From Vicinamibacterales bacterium (GTDB taxonomy: Bacteria; Acidobacteriota; Vicinamibacteria; Vicinamibacterales; Fen-181): a stretch of 64,000 nt of DNA. The notes under the pieces are model-generated. The model did not search any database, was not told where the DNA came from, and was given only the letters and a program-made list of their open reading frames with translations. Where the stretch lies: contig DASXVO010000085.1 of the NCBI GenBank assembly GCA_036504215.1, forward strand, positions 35,834-99,833, given 5' to 3'. The first letter of the stretch is position 1. Each line of letters begins with the position of its first letter. Positions 44,341-51,671 of this stretch are shown here, in pieces. A program made the position numbers and the translations under genes.

Positions 44341-45891
44341 CTACTCTTGCCGGTTCCTTGGGTCGCCCGAAATGATCGTCAACTCGGTCCCGCGCCGCAG
44401 ATCCAACCGGTCTCGCCCCTCGACGATGACCGTGCCCGCGCCCCCGCCCGCGCCAATCACGGCACCAATGGCGGCGCCCTTGCCGCCGCCAGCGACAGCA
44501 CCTATCAGGGCGCCGATTGCCGCGCCGATTGCGCTTCGCTCTACGACCTTCTGCGCCTGCCCGCCGTGCGAGTCCACCATGCCTTCGCGGTCCACCCGCA
44601 CCCGCTCGCCATCAGGGGTGCGGATGTCCTCGATGACGCCGTCGAACTGGTACGCGCGGCCGTCGCGGAGTCGGATACTCCGGAGGTTCAGCGTCATGCC
44701 CGCGCGTCCGGTCAGTCGCCGCGAATCGTTCACCGTGGACACGTAGCCTTCGATGACCGCGCCCTCGTATGCCGATGGACTGAGGGTGGTCAGCGTATAG
44801 AGGTCACCCTCACGCGCATTCATCGTGCTGAGCACCCCGTCCAACGAGGCCACCAACCGCGTGCCGTCAGGCACGACCACCTCACCGACCCCGGCCTCCG
44901 AATTCCTGTAGGGACCCCGCGTGCCGCTCGAATCGATATCCCAACGAGCGTCATCTGACACCCGTCGGTAGGCGCTCCGTACCGTCACCGGCTGACGGAG
45001 GCCGTCGCCATCGATGGTGCGCGTCATGTGCAGGCCGAGGCCGTTCGCCATCGGATCGAAGGTCACCGTGAAGTCACGGCCCCGATTGCCGTTGGTCGCC
45101 ACCACCAATCGTTCGCCTTGCAGCGTGGCGCGGGTGTTCATCGTCCGTTCAGCAGACCACCGCTCCACGTGGTCCCTGCCATCCGCCTCCATCGTCACGC
45201 GCCGCCCCCGCGTCGAGGCCATCGTCACGCTGTCATCATTGCGCTCGATCGCGATCAGTTCCGGCGCTTCCAGCCGGGCGAGCAGGCCCTGATACGTGCG
45301 GTCTCGCTGGTCGGCAGGCACCGAACGGGCGGCCAGTTCCGCCGCTCGCCGCGGGTCGTCGCCCTGATTGGTCTCGAGCTGATACGTTCCGGTGAGTCGA
45401 TGGTGGAAGCCAGCGCCAGGCTCAGCCGGCTCGGCCCCAGGCTCGTCCCATCTCCATGCAACGCGGTAGGTGCGGGCGAGCGCGTCCAGATCGCTGCGCA
45501 CCGAGAGCCAGTTCTGTTCCGCCTGGGCACGCAACTGATAGCGCTGCATGAAACTGTCGATGCTGCCACCGCGTCGGAGCACCTCCTCCACATCGAGCCT
45601 GTTGGACTCGCGCGCCCTGACGCGATCGAGCAGGCGGCCGGCCGCCTGGCGGAAGTCCGCCAGAGATCGACGGATCTCGTCTCTCGCGCGTGGGTCATCG
45701 AGTTGACCGTGGTCGAAGGCTCCGTCGAGGCTCCGGTCGAGCCTCGCCGCCAGGTCCCCAACGTGGATCAGCAACCGCTCCACCTGCCTGTCGTCGGTCC
45801 GGTAAGGCTGTTGGTGGCTGGCCATCGCCGCGCCGGCCGTCGCGATCACGAACCCGAACACGAGAACGACTACGTTTCTTGTCCTGGGCAT
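44341..45891 (-). CDS. Exported glycine-zipper envelope protein, unknown family
   Basis: 516-aa protein with signal VVVLVFGFVIATAGAAMAS. Residues ~30-170 are helical and charged (coiled-coil-like). The middle (~170-330) is beta-rich with repeated strands such as RLVVATNGNRGRDFTVTFDP. A segment at ~345-450 (VPDGTRLVASLDGVLSTMNAREGD, EGAVIEGYVSTVNDS) resembles barrels that tune small periplasmic channels or pili. Near the end is a long glycine zipper (IGAAIGALIGAVAGGGKGAAIGAVIGAG) likely to sit in a membrane, followed by RRGTELTII. First gene of a two-gene operon with GlsB and controlled by the dyad promoter at 46048-46090. I cannot assign a function. Confidence 0.75.
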   Translation of the reverse strand: MPRTRNVVVLVFGFVIATAGAAMASHQQPYRTDDRQVERLLIHVGDLAARLDRSLDGAFDHGQLDDPRARDEIRRSLADFRQAAGRLLDRVRARESNRLDVEEVLRRGGSIDSFMQRYQLRAQAEQNWLSVRSDLDALARTYRVAWRWDEPGAEPAEPGAGFHHRLTGTYQLETNQGDDPRRAAELAARSVPADQRDRTYQGLLARLEAPELIAIERNDDSVTMASTRGRRVTMEADGRDHVERWSAERTMNTRATLQGERLVVATNGNRGRDFTVTFDPMANGLGLHMTRTIDGDGLRQPVTVRSAYRRVSDDARWDIDSSGTRGPYRNSEAGVGEVVVPDGTRLVASLDGVLSTMNAREGDLYTLTTLSPSAYEGAVIEGYVSTVNDSRRLTGRAGMTLNLRSIRLRDGRAYQFDGVIEDIRTPDGERVRVDREGMVDSHGGQAQKVVERSAIGAAIGALIGAVAGGGKGAAIGAVIGAGGGAGTVIVEGRDRLDLRRGTELTIISGDPRNRQE

Positions 45892-46038
45892 CTGAGTCCC
45901 CCGTCAGCGAAGACACCGAACCAACGATCTCGCCGACGCCCCGAGCCCACGCCATGAGCTCACTGGTGTTGCGCAGGCAGGCATCCTGCGGATGCCCGGC
46001 AGGCCGCGCCGGACCCGCCAGGCGGATTTGCGACACGA

Positions 46039-46051
46039 CTGAGTCGAAGGG
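46039..46051 (-). repeat. Short dispersed repeat CCCTTCGACTCAG, copy 3 (inverted)
   Basis: Overlaps the -10 box (TACCCT) of the glycine-zipper operon promoter, so here the repeat contributes to the transcription start region. Confidence 0.5.
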
Positions 46052-46090
46052 TACCAGGACGGCTGCCGGGCGTCTGTGCAAGAACGGACA
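46048..46090 (-). promoter_or_regulatory. Crp/Fnr-type class II promoter for the glycine-zipper/GlsB operon
   Basis: Minus strand: TGTCCG, TTCT, TGCACA followed by GAC (46090-46075), then TACCCT (46053-46048) 27 nt after the right half starts. The leader to the ATG at 45891 would be about 150 nt. Confidence 0.68.
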
Positions 46091-46148
46091 ACCTGCGATC
46101 CGGTCGAGGTTGGGAGATGACGACACCACCTCACAAGGAACGCGGAAG

Positions 46149-46164
46149 TGTCTCCAAGTGCACA
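46149..46164 (+). promoter_or_regulatory. Extra Crp/Fnr-type dyad
   Basis: TGTCTC, CAAG, TGCACA followed by GAC. No convincing -10 at 27-28 nt in either direction; the nearest is GCTCAT at 30 nt on the plus strand. It may be an auxiliary binding site shared by the two divergent promoters at 46048 and 46309. Confidence 0.45.
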
Positions 46165-46308
46165 GACACCCATGAGAGATTGCACCACGCTCATGGCAGC
46201 CGTCGTGCGCTGGAATCGTTGCAGGCCTGGAGGCCCAGGCGACCTCGGCTTTGAAACGGTGTCGATTGGCGCCGTGGAAGGCTCGGCGACCCCAGAGCCG
46301 CACAGAGT

Positions 46309-46352
46309 TGTCCCGAAGTGAACAGACTCAGCATCACGCTCTCGCCTACCAT
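46309..46352 (+). promoter_or_regulatory. Crp/Fnr-type class II promoter for the HhH/radical SAM operon
   Basis: TGTCCC, GAAG, TGAACA followed by GAC (46309-46324), then an exact TACCAT (46347-46352) 28 nt after the right half starts. The stretch from the operator to the -10 closely matches the one at 50735-50778, including CTACCATGGG. Confidence 0.75.
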
Positions 46353-46433
46353 GGGAACTCCACGAAGCGACAGGGCCGGCGTGCACTCCAGCATGGCGAT
46401 CCTCTGGCTTTGTCTGACAAGAGCGGAGCAGAT

Positions 46434-46541
46434 ATGTCGACCCTGCTGCTTGTTGCCCTCGTCCGGTTCCTGCTCGGCGGCGGGGACTACTCCCGTTGGC
46501 GTGCCTGGCGCGGCCCGCTCCCCAGTAGGGCTTTCGCGTAA
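46434..46541 (+). CDS. Tiny hydrophobic protein, possibly truncated
   Basis: 35-aa frame starting MSTLLLVALVRFLLGGGDYSR with GGAG about 5 nt upstream. The beginning resembles the first half of DUF3309/lmo0937-type peptides (hydrophobic helix then a Gly-rich turn with GGxYSRW), but the expected second helix is replaced by an Arg/Pro-rich tail. This could be a decayed member of that group or a genuine short peptide. It is the first frame after the dyad promoter and 31 nt before the HhH gene. Confidence 0.4.
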   Translation: MSTLLLVALVRFLLGGGDYSRWRAWRGPLPSRAFA

Positions 46542-46572
46542 CACGTGTGACTTGGAAGTTGGAGGAACGCAG

Positions 46573-47229
46573 ATGAATTCGCTATCCGCACGGCGCTTGT
46601 TCTGGTCGGCGTCCGCCGCCCTGATCGTCGTTCTGGCTGCCGCTCCCGCAGTCGCGGTGCAGACCGAGCCAGCCAGCCAAGCCGTCGTTGAGAAGATTGA
46701 CCTCAACACCGCGAGCCAGGCCTCTCTCGAAAGCCTGCCGGGCGTCGATGCGGCCACGGCGAAACAGATCATTGCCGGTCGTCCGTACGGTTCGGTGGCT
46801 GACCTCTCGAAGGCCGGGGTGTCGGCCAGCACGATCGAGCAGATCACGCCGCTCGTGAAGGTGGGTCCGCTGGGAAAGGCCGCCGTCGCGACCGAGAAGG
46901 GCGCTCAGAAGGCGGCAGCCGGAGTCGGGAAGGGCGCCGAGGCGACCGCGAAAGGGGTTGAGAAGGGCGTGAGCGAGGGCGCCAAGGGCGTTCAGAAGGG
47001 CGCGGCAGCCACCTCGTCGGCCGCCGACAAGGTCAATCGGAAGCTGACCGGCGCGGCACGGGTGCCGCCACAGGCCGGGATGGTCTGGGCGAACAGCACC
47101 ACGAAGGTCTATCACAAAGAAGGCGACCCGTCGTACGGCACCACCAAGAAGGGCAAATGGTTGACCGAGGAGGAAGCCGTCAAGCAGGGCTATCGCGCGG
47201 CGAAACTGAACGCGGTCAAAGAGAAGTGA
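46573..47229 (+). CDS. Exported ComEA-like HhH protein with Lys/Ala/Gly repeats
   Basis: 218 aa with a signal peptide (about 1-29, cut near PAVAVQ). A helix-hairpin-helix domain spans about 38-95 (IDLNTASQASLESLPGVDAATAKQIIAGRPYGS), like the DNA-binding end of ComEA. Next comes a 60-residue repeat region rich in K-G-A (repeating E-K-G-x-x-x-A-A-x-G). A small C-terminal motif follows (MVWANSTTKVYHKEGDPSYG, then KGKWLTEEEAVKQGYRAAK), which is found at the ends of many acidobacterial secreted proteins. GGAGGAAC precedes the ATG; the in-frame upstream extension is rejected. It probably binds DNA or a polyanion at the cell surface. Likely cotranscribed with the radical SAM gene 17 nt downstream. 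Confidence 0.85.
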   Translation: MNSLSARRLFWSASAALIVVLAAAPAVAVQTEPASQAVVEKIDLNTASQASLESLPGVDAATAKQIIAGRPYGSVADLSKAGVSASTIEQITPLVKVGPLGKAAVATEKGAQKAAAGVGKGAEATAKGVEKGVSEGAKGVQKGAAATSSAADKVNRKLTGAARVPPQAGMVWANSTTKVYHKEGDPSYGTTKKGKWLTEEEAVKQGYRAAKLNAVKEK

Positions 47230-47246
47230 GCAGGACCGGCCGTGCC

Positions 47247-48659
47247 ATGCGACTCCAGCTCATCAACCCGTCGAACCCGCTGGTCAGCATCGTCAAACTC
47301 GAGGAGAGCCGGTGGAATCGGTACCGGGTGTGGCAGCCCCTGAGCCTGATGGTGCTGGCCGGCCTGACGCCGCCCGAGTGGGACGTCACCCTGCTCGACG
47401 AGAACGTCGGGGTTCCGAAATATCACGAACTGCCGCGTCCGGATCTCGTCGGCATCACGGCATTCACCTCGCAGGCACCCCGTGCCTACGAGATCGCGGC
47501 TCGCGCTCGCGGGATGGGAGTGCCCGTCGTGATGGGCGGCATCCACGCCACGATGTGCGTCGACGAGGTGATGCCGCGAGTGGACGCTGTCGTCACAGGG
47601 GAAGCCGACGCGATCTGGCCGCAGGTGCTGGAGGACGCGAAGCACGGGCGCCTGCAGCGCCGGTACGACGGAGGGCTCGCCGGGATGGAGACGGTCCGAC
47701 CGGCCCGCCACGATCTGCTGACTGAGGACTATGCCTTCGGCGCGATTCAGACCACCCGCGGCTGTCCGATGAACTGCACGTTCTGCAGTGTCACAGCCTT
47801 CAACGGAGCCCGCTATCGTCAGCGCGCCATCCCGGAGGTCGTGCGCGAGTTCCAGGCGATTCCAGAGAAACGCGTCTTGATCGTGGATGACAACCTCATC
47901 GGCACGCGGCCAGAGCACATCGCGCGCGCCAAGGACTTGTTTCGGGCGCTCGCGGCGGCGAATCTCGGCAAGCAATGGGTCGCGCAGGCGACGATCAACT
48001 TCGCTGACGACGAGGAACTGCTGACATTGGCCACGCAGGCAGGATGCGCGGGCGTCTTCATCGGGTTCGAGTCGCCGTCGGCGGAGGGCCTGACGGAGGT
48101 CGGCAAGCGGTTCAACCTGCTCAAGGGGCGAGATCTCACCGAGTCGGTGGCGCGGATCCAGCGGCACCACATCATGGTGGTTGGTTCGTTCATCATCGGG
48201 TTGGATGTGGACACGGCCGGGATCGGGCGACGGACGGCCGACGCCGCTCGTCGGTACGGCGTGGACAGCCTGAACACGCTGTTTCTCACGCCGTTGCCGG
48301 GCACACGGCTATGGGACCAGATGATCGCGGAGGGCCGGGTCGTCCTCGACGATTTCCCAGAGGACTGGCAGTACTACACGCTGACCTTCCCGGTCGCCCG
48401 CTACAAGCGCCTGTCCCAGGATCAGGCGATCGACGAGATGTTGGCGTGCGACCGCCGCTTCTACGCGATGACGCGCATTCTCGGCCGCGTCTGGAAGAAC
48501 GTGTGGCACCGTCGACAGCCGCTGATCACCTTGTTTGGAAGCCTGTCATACCGGAGGAATCTGGAACTCAACCGCGACGCCTACGCCAGGTTCAGCCACG
48601 AGTGTGCGACGCGAGAGCCGCGCGTGCGCCTTGGGATCTCCGTCTCGCCGGCGGCCTGA
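47247..48659 (+). CDS. B12-binding domain radical SAM protein
   Basis: 470 aa. The N-terminal Rossmann domain (about 1-140) is cobalamin-binding type, with PDLVGITAFTSQAPRAYEIA and VVMGGIHATMCVDEVM, although the classical DxHxxG is not present. The radical SAM core has RGCPMNCTFCSV with cluster cysteines 173, 177 and 180, GAGVFIGFESP-type strands and FIIGLDVDTAG. The C-terminal ~120 residues are family-specific. Enzymes of this class perform methylations or rearrangements on lipids, antibiotics or tetrapyrroles; the substrate cannot be told. It follows the HhH gene by 17 nt and so falls under the same Crp/Fnr-type promoter. Convergent with the AI-2E family permease gene. Confidence 0.92.
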   Translation: MRLQLINPSNPLVSIVKLEESRWNRYRVWQPLSLMVLAGLTPPEWDVTLLDENVGVPKYHELPRPDLVGITAFTSQAPRAYEIAARARGMGVPVVMGGIHATMCVDEVMPRVDAVVTGEADAIWPQVLEDAKHGRLQRRYDGGLAGMETVRPARHDLLTEDYAFGAIQTTRGCPMNCTFCSVTAFNGARYRQRAIPEVVREFQAIPEKRVLIVDDNLIGTRPEHIARAKDLFRALAAANLGKQWVAQATINFADDEELLTLATQAGCAGVFIGFESPSAEGLTEVGKRFNLLKGRDLTESVARIQRHHIMVVGSFIIGLDVDTAGIGRRTADAARRYGVDSLNTLFLTPLPGTRLWDQMIAEGRVVLDDFPEDWQYYTLTFPVARYKRLSQDQAIDEMLACDRRFYAMTRILGRVWKNVWHRRQPLITLFGSLSYRRNLELNRDAYARFSHECATREPRVRLGISVSPAA

Positions 48660-48729
48660 CTCCACAACGCCAGCGCGGCAGGCCTGTCCTTTCCTCCCGT
48701 TCCGCTGAGGACGCACGGGCATTCAGCGT

Positions 48730-49770
48730 CTACTGGCGCTCGTCCAGCCACCCGAGACCATGGCGCCACGCCACCGACAATGCTGCGACCACCGGAATCG
48801 CCAGGAAGATCCCTGCTATTCCGCCCAGCTCGACACCAGCGAGCACGGCCACAATGACCGCGAGCGGATGCAGGTGAATTCCCCGTCCCATCAGGCGTGG
48901 ATAGACGACGTAGTCTTCAACCACTCGAACAACCGCGAGAAACCCGGTTGACCAGACCGCCAGGATCGGCGAGTGCAGTGCCGCAGCCACGCCGGCGATC
49001 ACGGCAATCGCGACAGGGCCGACAAGCGGAATGAACTCGAGGACGCCTGCGAGCACGCCGAGCAGTACGGCATACGGCACGCCGATCATTGCGAACCCCA
49101 CGCCGCAGATCGAGCCGACGAGAAGGCATGCCACGAGCTGCGCGCGAATGTACGCCGCCAACGTCGTGTTCAGTTCCTCGAACAGTCGGTAACCGCGACC
49201 GCGAAAGCGACCGGGAAGCGCATCGAGGGCGGACTGGCGGAGGCTCTCGGCATCTTTCAGCAGGAAGAACGCCAGGACAGGGATCAGCACCAGCCACGGC
49301 AAATACGAGAGCACGCCGAAACCTGCGACAAGTGACTCGCGAAGACCTTCGACGGCACGATCGCCGGCGTCCACAAGCGATTGGTTGATGCGTCGTCGCA
49401 CTTCAATCGGCAGCCTCAGCCGCTCGTAGGATCGCTCCAAGCCACCCTCCCACTTGCGCAGGGACTGCGCATACCCCGGCGCCCGTGACGCGGCATCACC
49501 GATTTGCTGGGAGACGGCCGGAACGAGAATCGCAGCGCCAGCCCACGCGACACCGGATATGACGAGATAGACGATGCCGATCGCAACGCCTCGTGAGAGG
49601 TTGGGCGGAGCCTTGGCGGCACGCAGCGGGCGTTCGGCGAAAGCCACGAGCGGCGCAATCAAGTACGCGAAGAACATCGCCAGGATCAACACGAGGACGA
49701 CGCGTTCCAGCCTATAGAGGAGGAGAACGCCAACGGCCAGGGCGAAGACCACCAGCAGGAACCGGTACAT
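48730..49770 (-). CDS. AI-2E family transporter (PerM/YdiK type)
   Basis: 346-aa inner-membrane protein of the AI-2E exporter/permease superfamily. Two N-terminal spans (RFLLVVFALAVGVLLLYRLE, VLILAMFFAYLIAPLVAF), then a span near 65-85, a soluble helical stretch (~90-155), and the conserved C-terminal half: VGSICGVGFAMIGVPYAVLLGVLAGVLEFIPLVGPVAIAV, with the GVLEFIPLVGP signature, and PRLMGRGIHLHPLAVIVAVLAGVELGGIAGIFLAIPV. Members move signals, Na+ or other solutes. Length and motif match the family well; substrate unknown. No dyad promoter upstream. Confidence 0.93.
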   Translation of the reverse strand: MYRFLLVVFALAVGVLLLYRLERVVLVLILAMFFAYLIAPLVAFAERPLRAAKAPPNLSRGVAIGIVYLVISGVAWAGAAILVPAVSQQIGDAASRAPGYAQSLRKWEGGLERSYERLRLPIEVRRRINQSLVDAGDRAVEGLRESLVAGFGVLSYLPWLVLIPVLAFFLLKDAESLRQSALDALPGRFRGRGYRLFEELNTTLAAYIRAQLVACLLVGSICGVGFAMIGVPYAVLLGVLAGVLEFIPLVGPVAIAVIAGVAAALHSPILAVWSTGFLAVVRVVEDYVVYPRLMGRGIHLHPLAVIVAVLAGVELGGIAGIFLAIPVVAALSVAWRHGLGWLDERQ

Positions 49771-49839
49771 GAGTCGGAAGCCTCGATTACTGTGTCGCCT
49801 GCGCCGCCGAGCGCCAGGCTCCGGCCAACGAGTGAAACG

Positions 49840-50046
49840 CTACTTCTTCCCTACGACCAGGAGTCCCCCGCCGACGACCGCCAAAGCCACACCCGCCCAC
49901 ACCGGAACGTTGACTCGTTGCTTCTCGCTGACCGAGATATCCAGAGGCCCGATCTTGGCTTCGTGGGTCTGCTTGGTGTAGCTGAATCCGCCGTACACGA
50001 GGGCCAGGATCCCGACTGCCAGGATGACGATTCCGATGATTCGCAC
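49840..50046 (-). CDS. DUF3185 family small membrane protein
   Basis: 68-aa protein with two membrane segments (about 2-19 and 49-65) and the middle motif SYTKQTHEAKIGPLDISVSEKQRV, characteristic of DUF3185. The start is a GTG at 50046 with AGGAGG upstream; the frame continues upstream but without support. Function unknown. It lies in the run of tiny membrane proteins in the stress island. Confidence 0.85.
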   Translation of the reverse strand: MRIIGIVILAVGILALVYGGFSYTKQTHEAKIGPLDISVSEKQRVNVPVWAGVALAVVGGGLLVVGKK

Positions 50047-50084
50047 ATCAACCTCCTCACCGCCAACTGCGGTGGATTCGGGTG

Positions 50085-50340
50085 TTACCGCCGTAACTGG
50101 ACCCGCACGCCGCCCCAGAATTGATAGGCGTTGCTGACACCGTCGCTGTGGTCGAAGAGCAGACGGCCCTCGCCGATGAAGAACGCCGCGTGCTTCGCGT
50201 TCTTCGCCAGCGGCAGGCCGAAGTGCAGGAGCCACGCCGGCGTCCTCGTGTCGCGGTTTGTCAGATCCCAGAGAGACAGCCCGGTGGCAATGACACCCGC
50301 CCGAGAACTTCGTGAACGGTACCACCCTGAACCTTGAGCG
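50085..50340 (-). pseudogene. C-terminal fragment of an outer-membrane-type protein, frameshifted
   Basis: Reads in one frame as RFRVVPFTKFSGG and, after a shift, as VIATGLSLWDLTNRD ... WLLHFGLPLAKNAKHAAFFIGEGRLLFDHSDGVSNAYQFWGGVRVQLRR before the stop. The alternating strands and final aromatic/basic end look like the last strands of a beta-barrel. No start or N-terminal domain is left. It lies 38 nt upstream of the DUF3185 gene. Confidence 0.5.
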
Positions 50341-50380
50341 CACTTCTGTCGCGCAGGGCACCGAGTACTTCGACTCGCAA

Positions 50381-50617
50381 CTACGGCCACAATCCGCACT
50401 CGGCGCACGCGGCCGGTGTTGCTCGCTCAGCACCAAGTCCTGATGGCACGAATACGCTGCCGTATTTGTGCATCGAAGGACTGAGTCGAAGGGCAGCAGG
50501 CCGGTCGCCGGGAGCAGGCACCTCGCAGCGGCCGATGAACACGAGGGCGCCGATGGCCGCGAGTGCCGCCACCCGCCATGCGACGGACACCGGACGGAAC
50601 CATCGTACTGCCTTCAT
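50381..50617 (-). CDS. Uncertain small membrane-anchored protein
   Basis: 78-codon frame starting MKAVRWFRPVSVAWRVAALA, with one hydrophobic helix (about 13-30) and a tail containing two cysteines. Its ribosome site is weak and it spans a copy of the 13-bp dispersed repeat, which argues against it. Listed because the N-terminus looks like a signal anchor; it could equally be an artefact. Confidence 0.25.
   Translation of the reverse strand: MKAVRWFRPVSVAWRVAALAAIGALVFIGRCEVPAPGDRPAALRLSPSMHKYGSVFVPSGLGAERATPAACAECGLWP
50481..50493 (-). repeat. Short dispersed repeat CCCTTCGACTCAG, copy 4 (inverted)
   Basis: Same 13-mer in the largely non-coding stretch left of the YtxH promoter; preceded by A as in copies 1 and 3, so the shared core there is 14 bp (ACTGAGTCGAAGGG). 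Confidence 0.5.
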
Positions 50618-50734
50618 CCTGTGGCCCCATCCCGACCGATCATCGCGACACATGTGCCGATGAGGCGAGCGTACCAGTCAGACGGCAGCGCGTCTGTTCA
50701 ACATCGCACAAGCCGAACCGCGCGCCGATCCGCA

Positions 50735-50778
50735 TGTTCCGAAGTGAACAGACTCGCCCTCATGCCGTCGACTACCAT
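50735..50778 (+). promoter_or_regulatory. Crp/Fnr-type class II promoter for the YtxH gene
   Basis: TGTTCC, GAAG, TGAACA followed by GAC (50735-50750), then an exact TACCAT (50773-50778) 28 nt after the right half starts. Predicted start about 80 nt before the YtxH ATG. Confidence 0.75.
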
Positions 50779-50863
50779 GGGGGCTGATGATTCTGGGAGC
50801 TTCATGCACGCCGCGCGGCGGCCGTGTCAACCTGGACCAGCGGATACATCGGAGGGATTGCCA

Positions 50864-51214
50864 ATGACGACTTCACACGATCCGGAGACTCGGGACTACC
50901 GCCTGCTGATCGGGCTCGTCGCGGGCGCCGCGCTCGGCGCGGGTCTGGGCATGCTCCTCGCCTCGCAGACCGCCGCAGGGTTCCGCAAGCGGGTGGCTGC
51001 GTCTGCGAAGGACCTCGGGAAGACCGCGTCGGATCGGTACCTGGACGCGCGCGCGCGGGTAGGGGCCGTGGCGACGGAGTACACGAGCAAAGGACGGGCG
51101 ATTCGCGACGACCTCGCGGACACCGTCATCAAAGGCGCACGAACCGTCGAGCGATACGCAGCGGACGCAAAGACGGACGACGGCCAGGCGGCGCCCGACC
51201 GCTCGGTGTCGTAG
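50864..51214 (+). CDS. YtxH domain protein
   Basis: 116 aa. One membrane segment with a glycine zipper (LLIGLVAGAALGAGLGMLLA, about 14-33), then SQTAAGFRKRVAASAKDLGK and an amphipathic helical tail, the standard YtxH layout. The ATG at 50864 has GGAGGG 7 nt upstream. YtxH proteins are general-stress-induced in Bacillus and common in Acidobacteriota; their mechanism is not known. Dyad promoter directly upstream. Confidence 0.9.
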   Translation: MTTSHDPETRDYRLLIGLVAGAALGAGLGMLLASQTAAGFRKRVAASAKDLGKTASDRYLDARARVGAVATEYTSKGRAIRDDLADTVIKGARTVERYAADAKTDDGQAAPDRSVS

Positions 51215-51264
51215 GTGCAGAGAGCCATGGCGTCGAAGCCCCACCCCGAGTGCACCTACAGGCG

Positions 51265-51576
51265 CTAGAGCGCTCTCACGATCCCCACCAGCAGGCGGAC
51301 GAACAGCGCGAGGGGAACACCGATGGCGAGGATGGCAATGGGAAACGCGTAGGCGACGATGAGCATCTCGCCGAGGCCACCGAGCACCCAGAGCACGCGT
51401 CCGAGTCCGCGGTAGACGCCGGCGCCGGCGCGAGCGATGAGGCCGGGACGTGTTCCCGCTCGCGGCGCCTCGAGGAAGGACGAGTCGCCCACCGCTGGCA
51501 GCGCGAGCTGACCCCCGTAGAGGTTCGCCGCCGCGGGCACAACGGCCACGGCAGATGGAGAAATGGTGGTTCGCAT
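51265..51576 (-). CDS. 103-aa small membrane protein, unknown
   Basis: Starts MRTTISPSAVAVVPAAANLY and ends with a long hydrophobic segment (about 65-100: LWVLGGLGEMLIVAYAFPIAI ... LALFVRLLVGIVRAL), probably two spans. No family recognised. The ATG at 51576 is preferred over a GTG 15 nt upstream, because the predicted transcription start at about 51583 leaves only a 7-nt leader. It is convergent with the YtxH gene and under its own dyad promoter, so it belongs to the same regulatory group. Confidence 0.72.
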   Translation of the reverse strand: MRTTISPSAVAVVPAAANLYGGQLALPAVGDSSFLEAPRAGTRPGLIARAGAGVYRGLGRVLWVLGGLGEMLIVAYAFPIAILAIGVPLALFVRLLVGIVRAL

Positions 51577-51589
51577 AACCGTGCCTTCC

Positions 51590-51632
51590 ACTGTACCGAT
51601 GATGCGGGGATGTGTCTGTCCCGGATTGCACA
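51590..51632 (-). promoter_or_regulatory. Crp/Fnr-type class II promoter for the 103-aa protein
   Basis: Palindromic site TGTCCC, GGAT, TGCACA on the plus strand (51617-51632). Read on the minus strand, TACAGT (51595-51590) begins 27 nt after the right half starts. No -10 is found on the plus strand, so it serves the minus-strand gene. Confidence 0.65.
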
Positions 51633-51671
51633 GACCGGCGTGTCACTCGGGACCGTTGGCGGGCCTGCGGC

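Larger units (their letters stand above)
45892..46308. other. Regulatory gap between two divergent stress operons
   Basis: Holds the dyad promoter for the glycine-zipper operon, an extra dyad at 46149 and one copy of the 13-bp repeat. A 42-codon frame at 46193-46321 overlaps the next operator and is not considered a gene. Confidence 0.5.

Noticed and set aside
46193..46321. Short open frame with an ATG just after the orphan dyad
   Set aside because: It ends inside the next operator, has no ribosome-binding site and no protein-like features.
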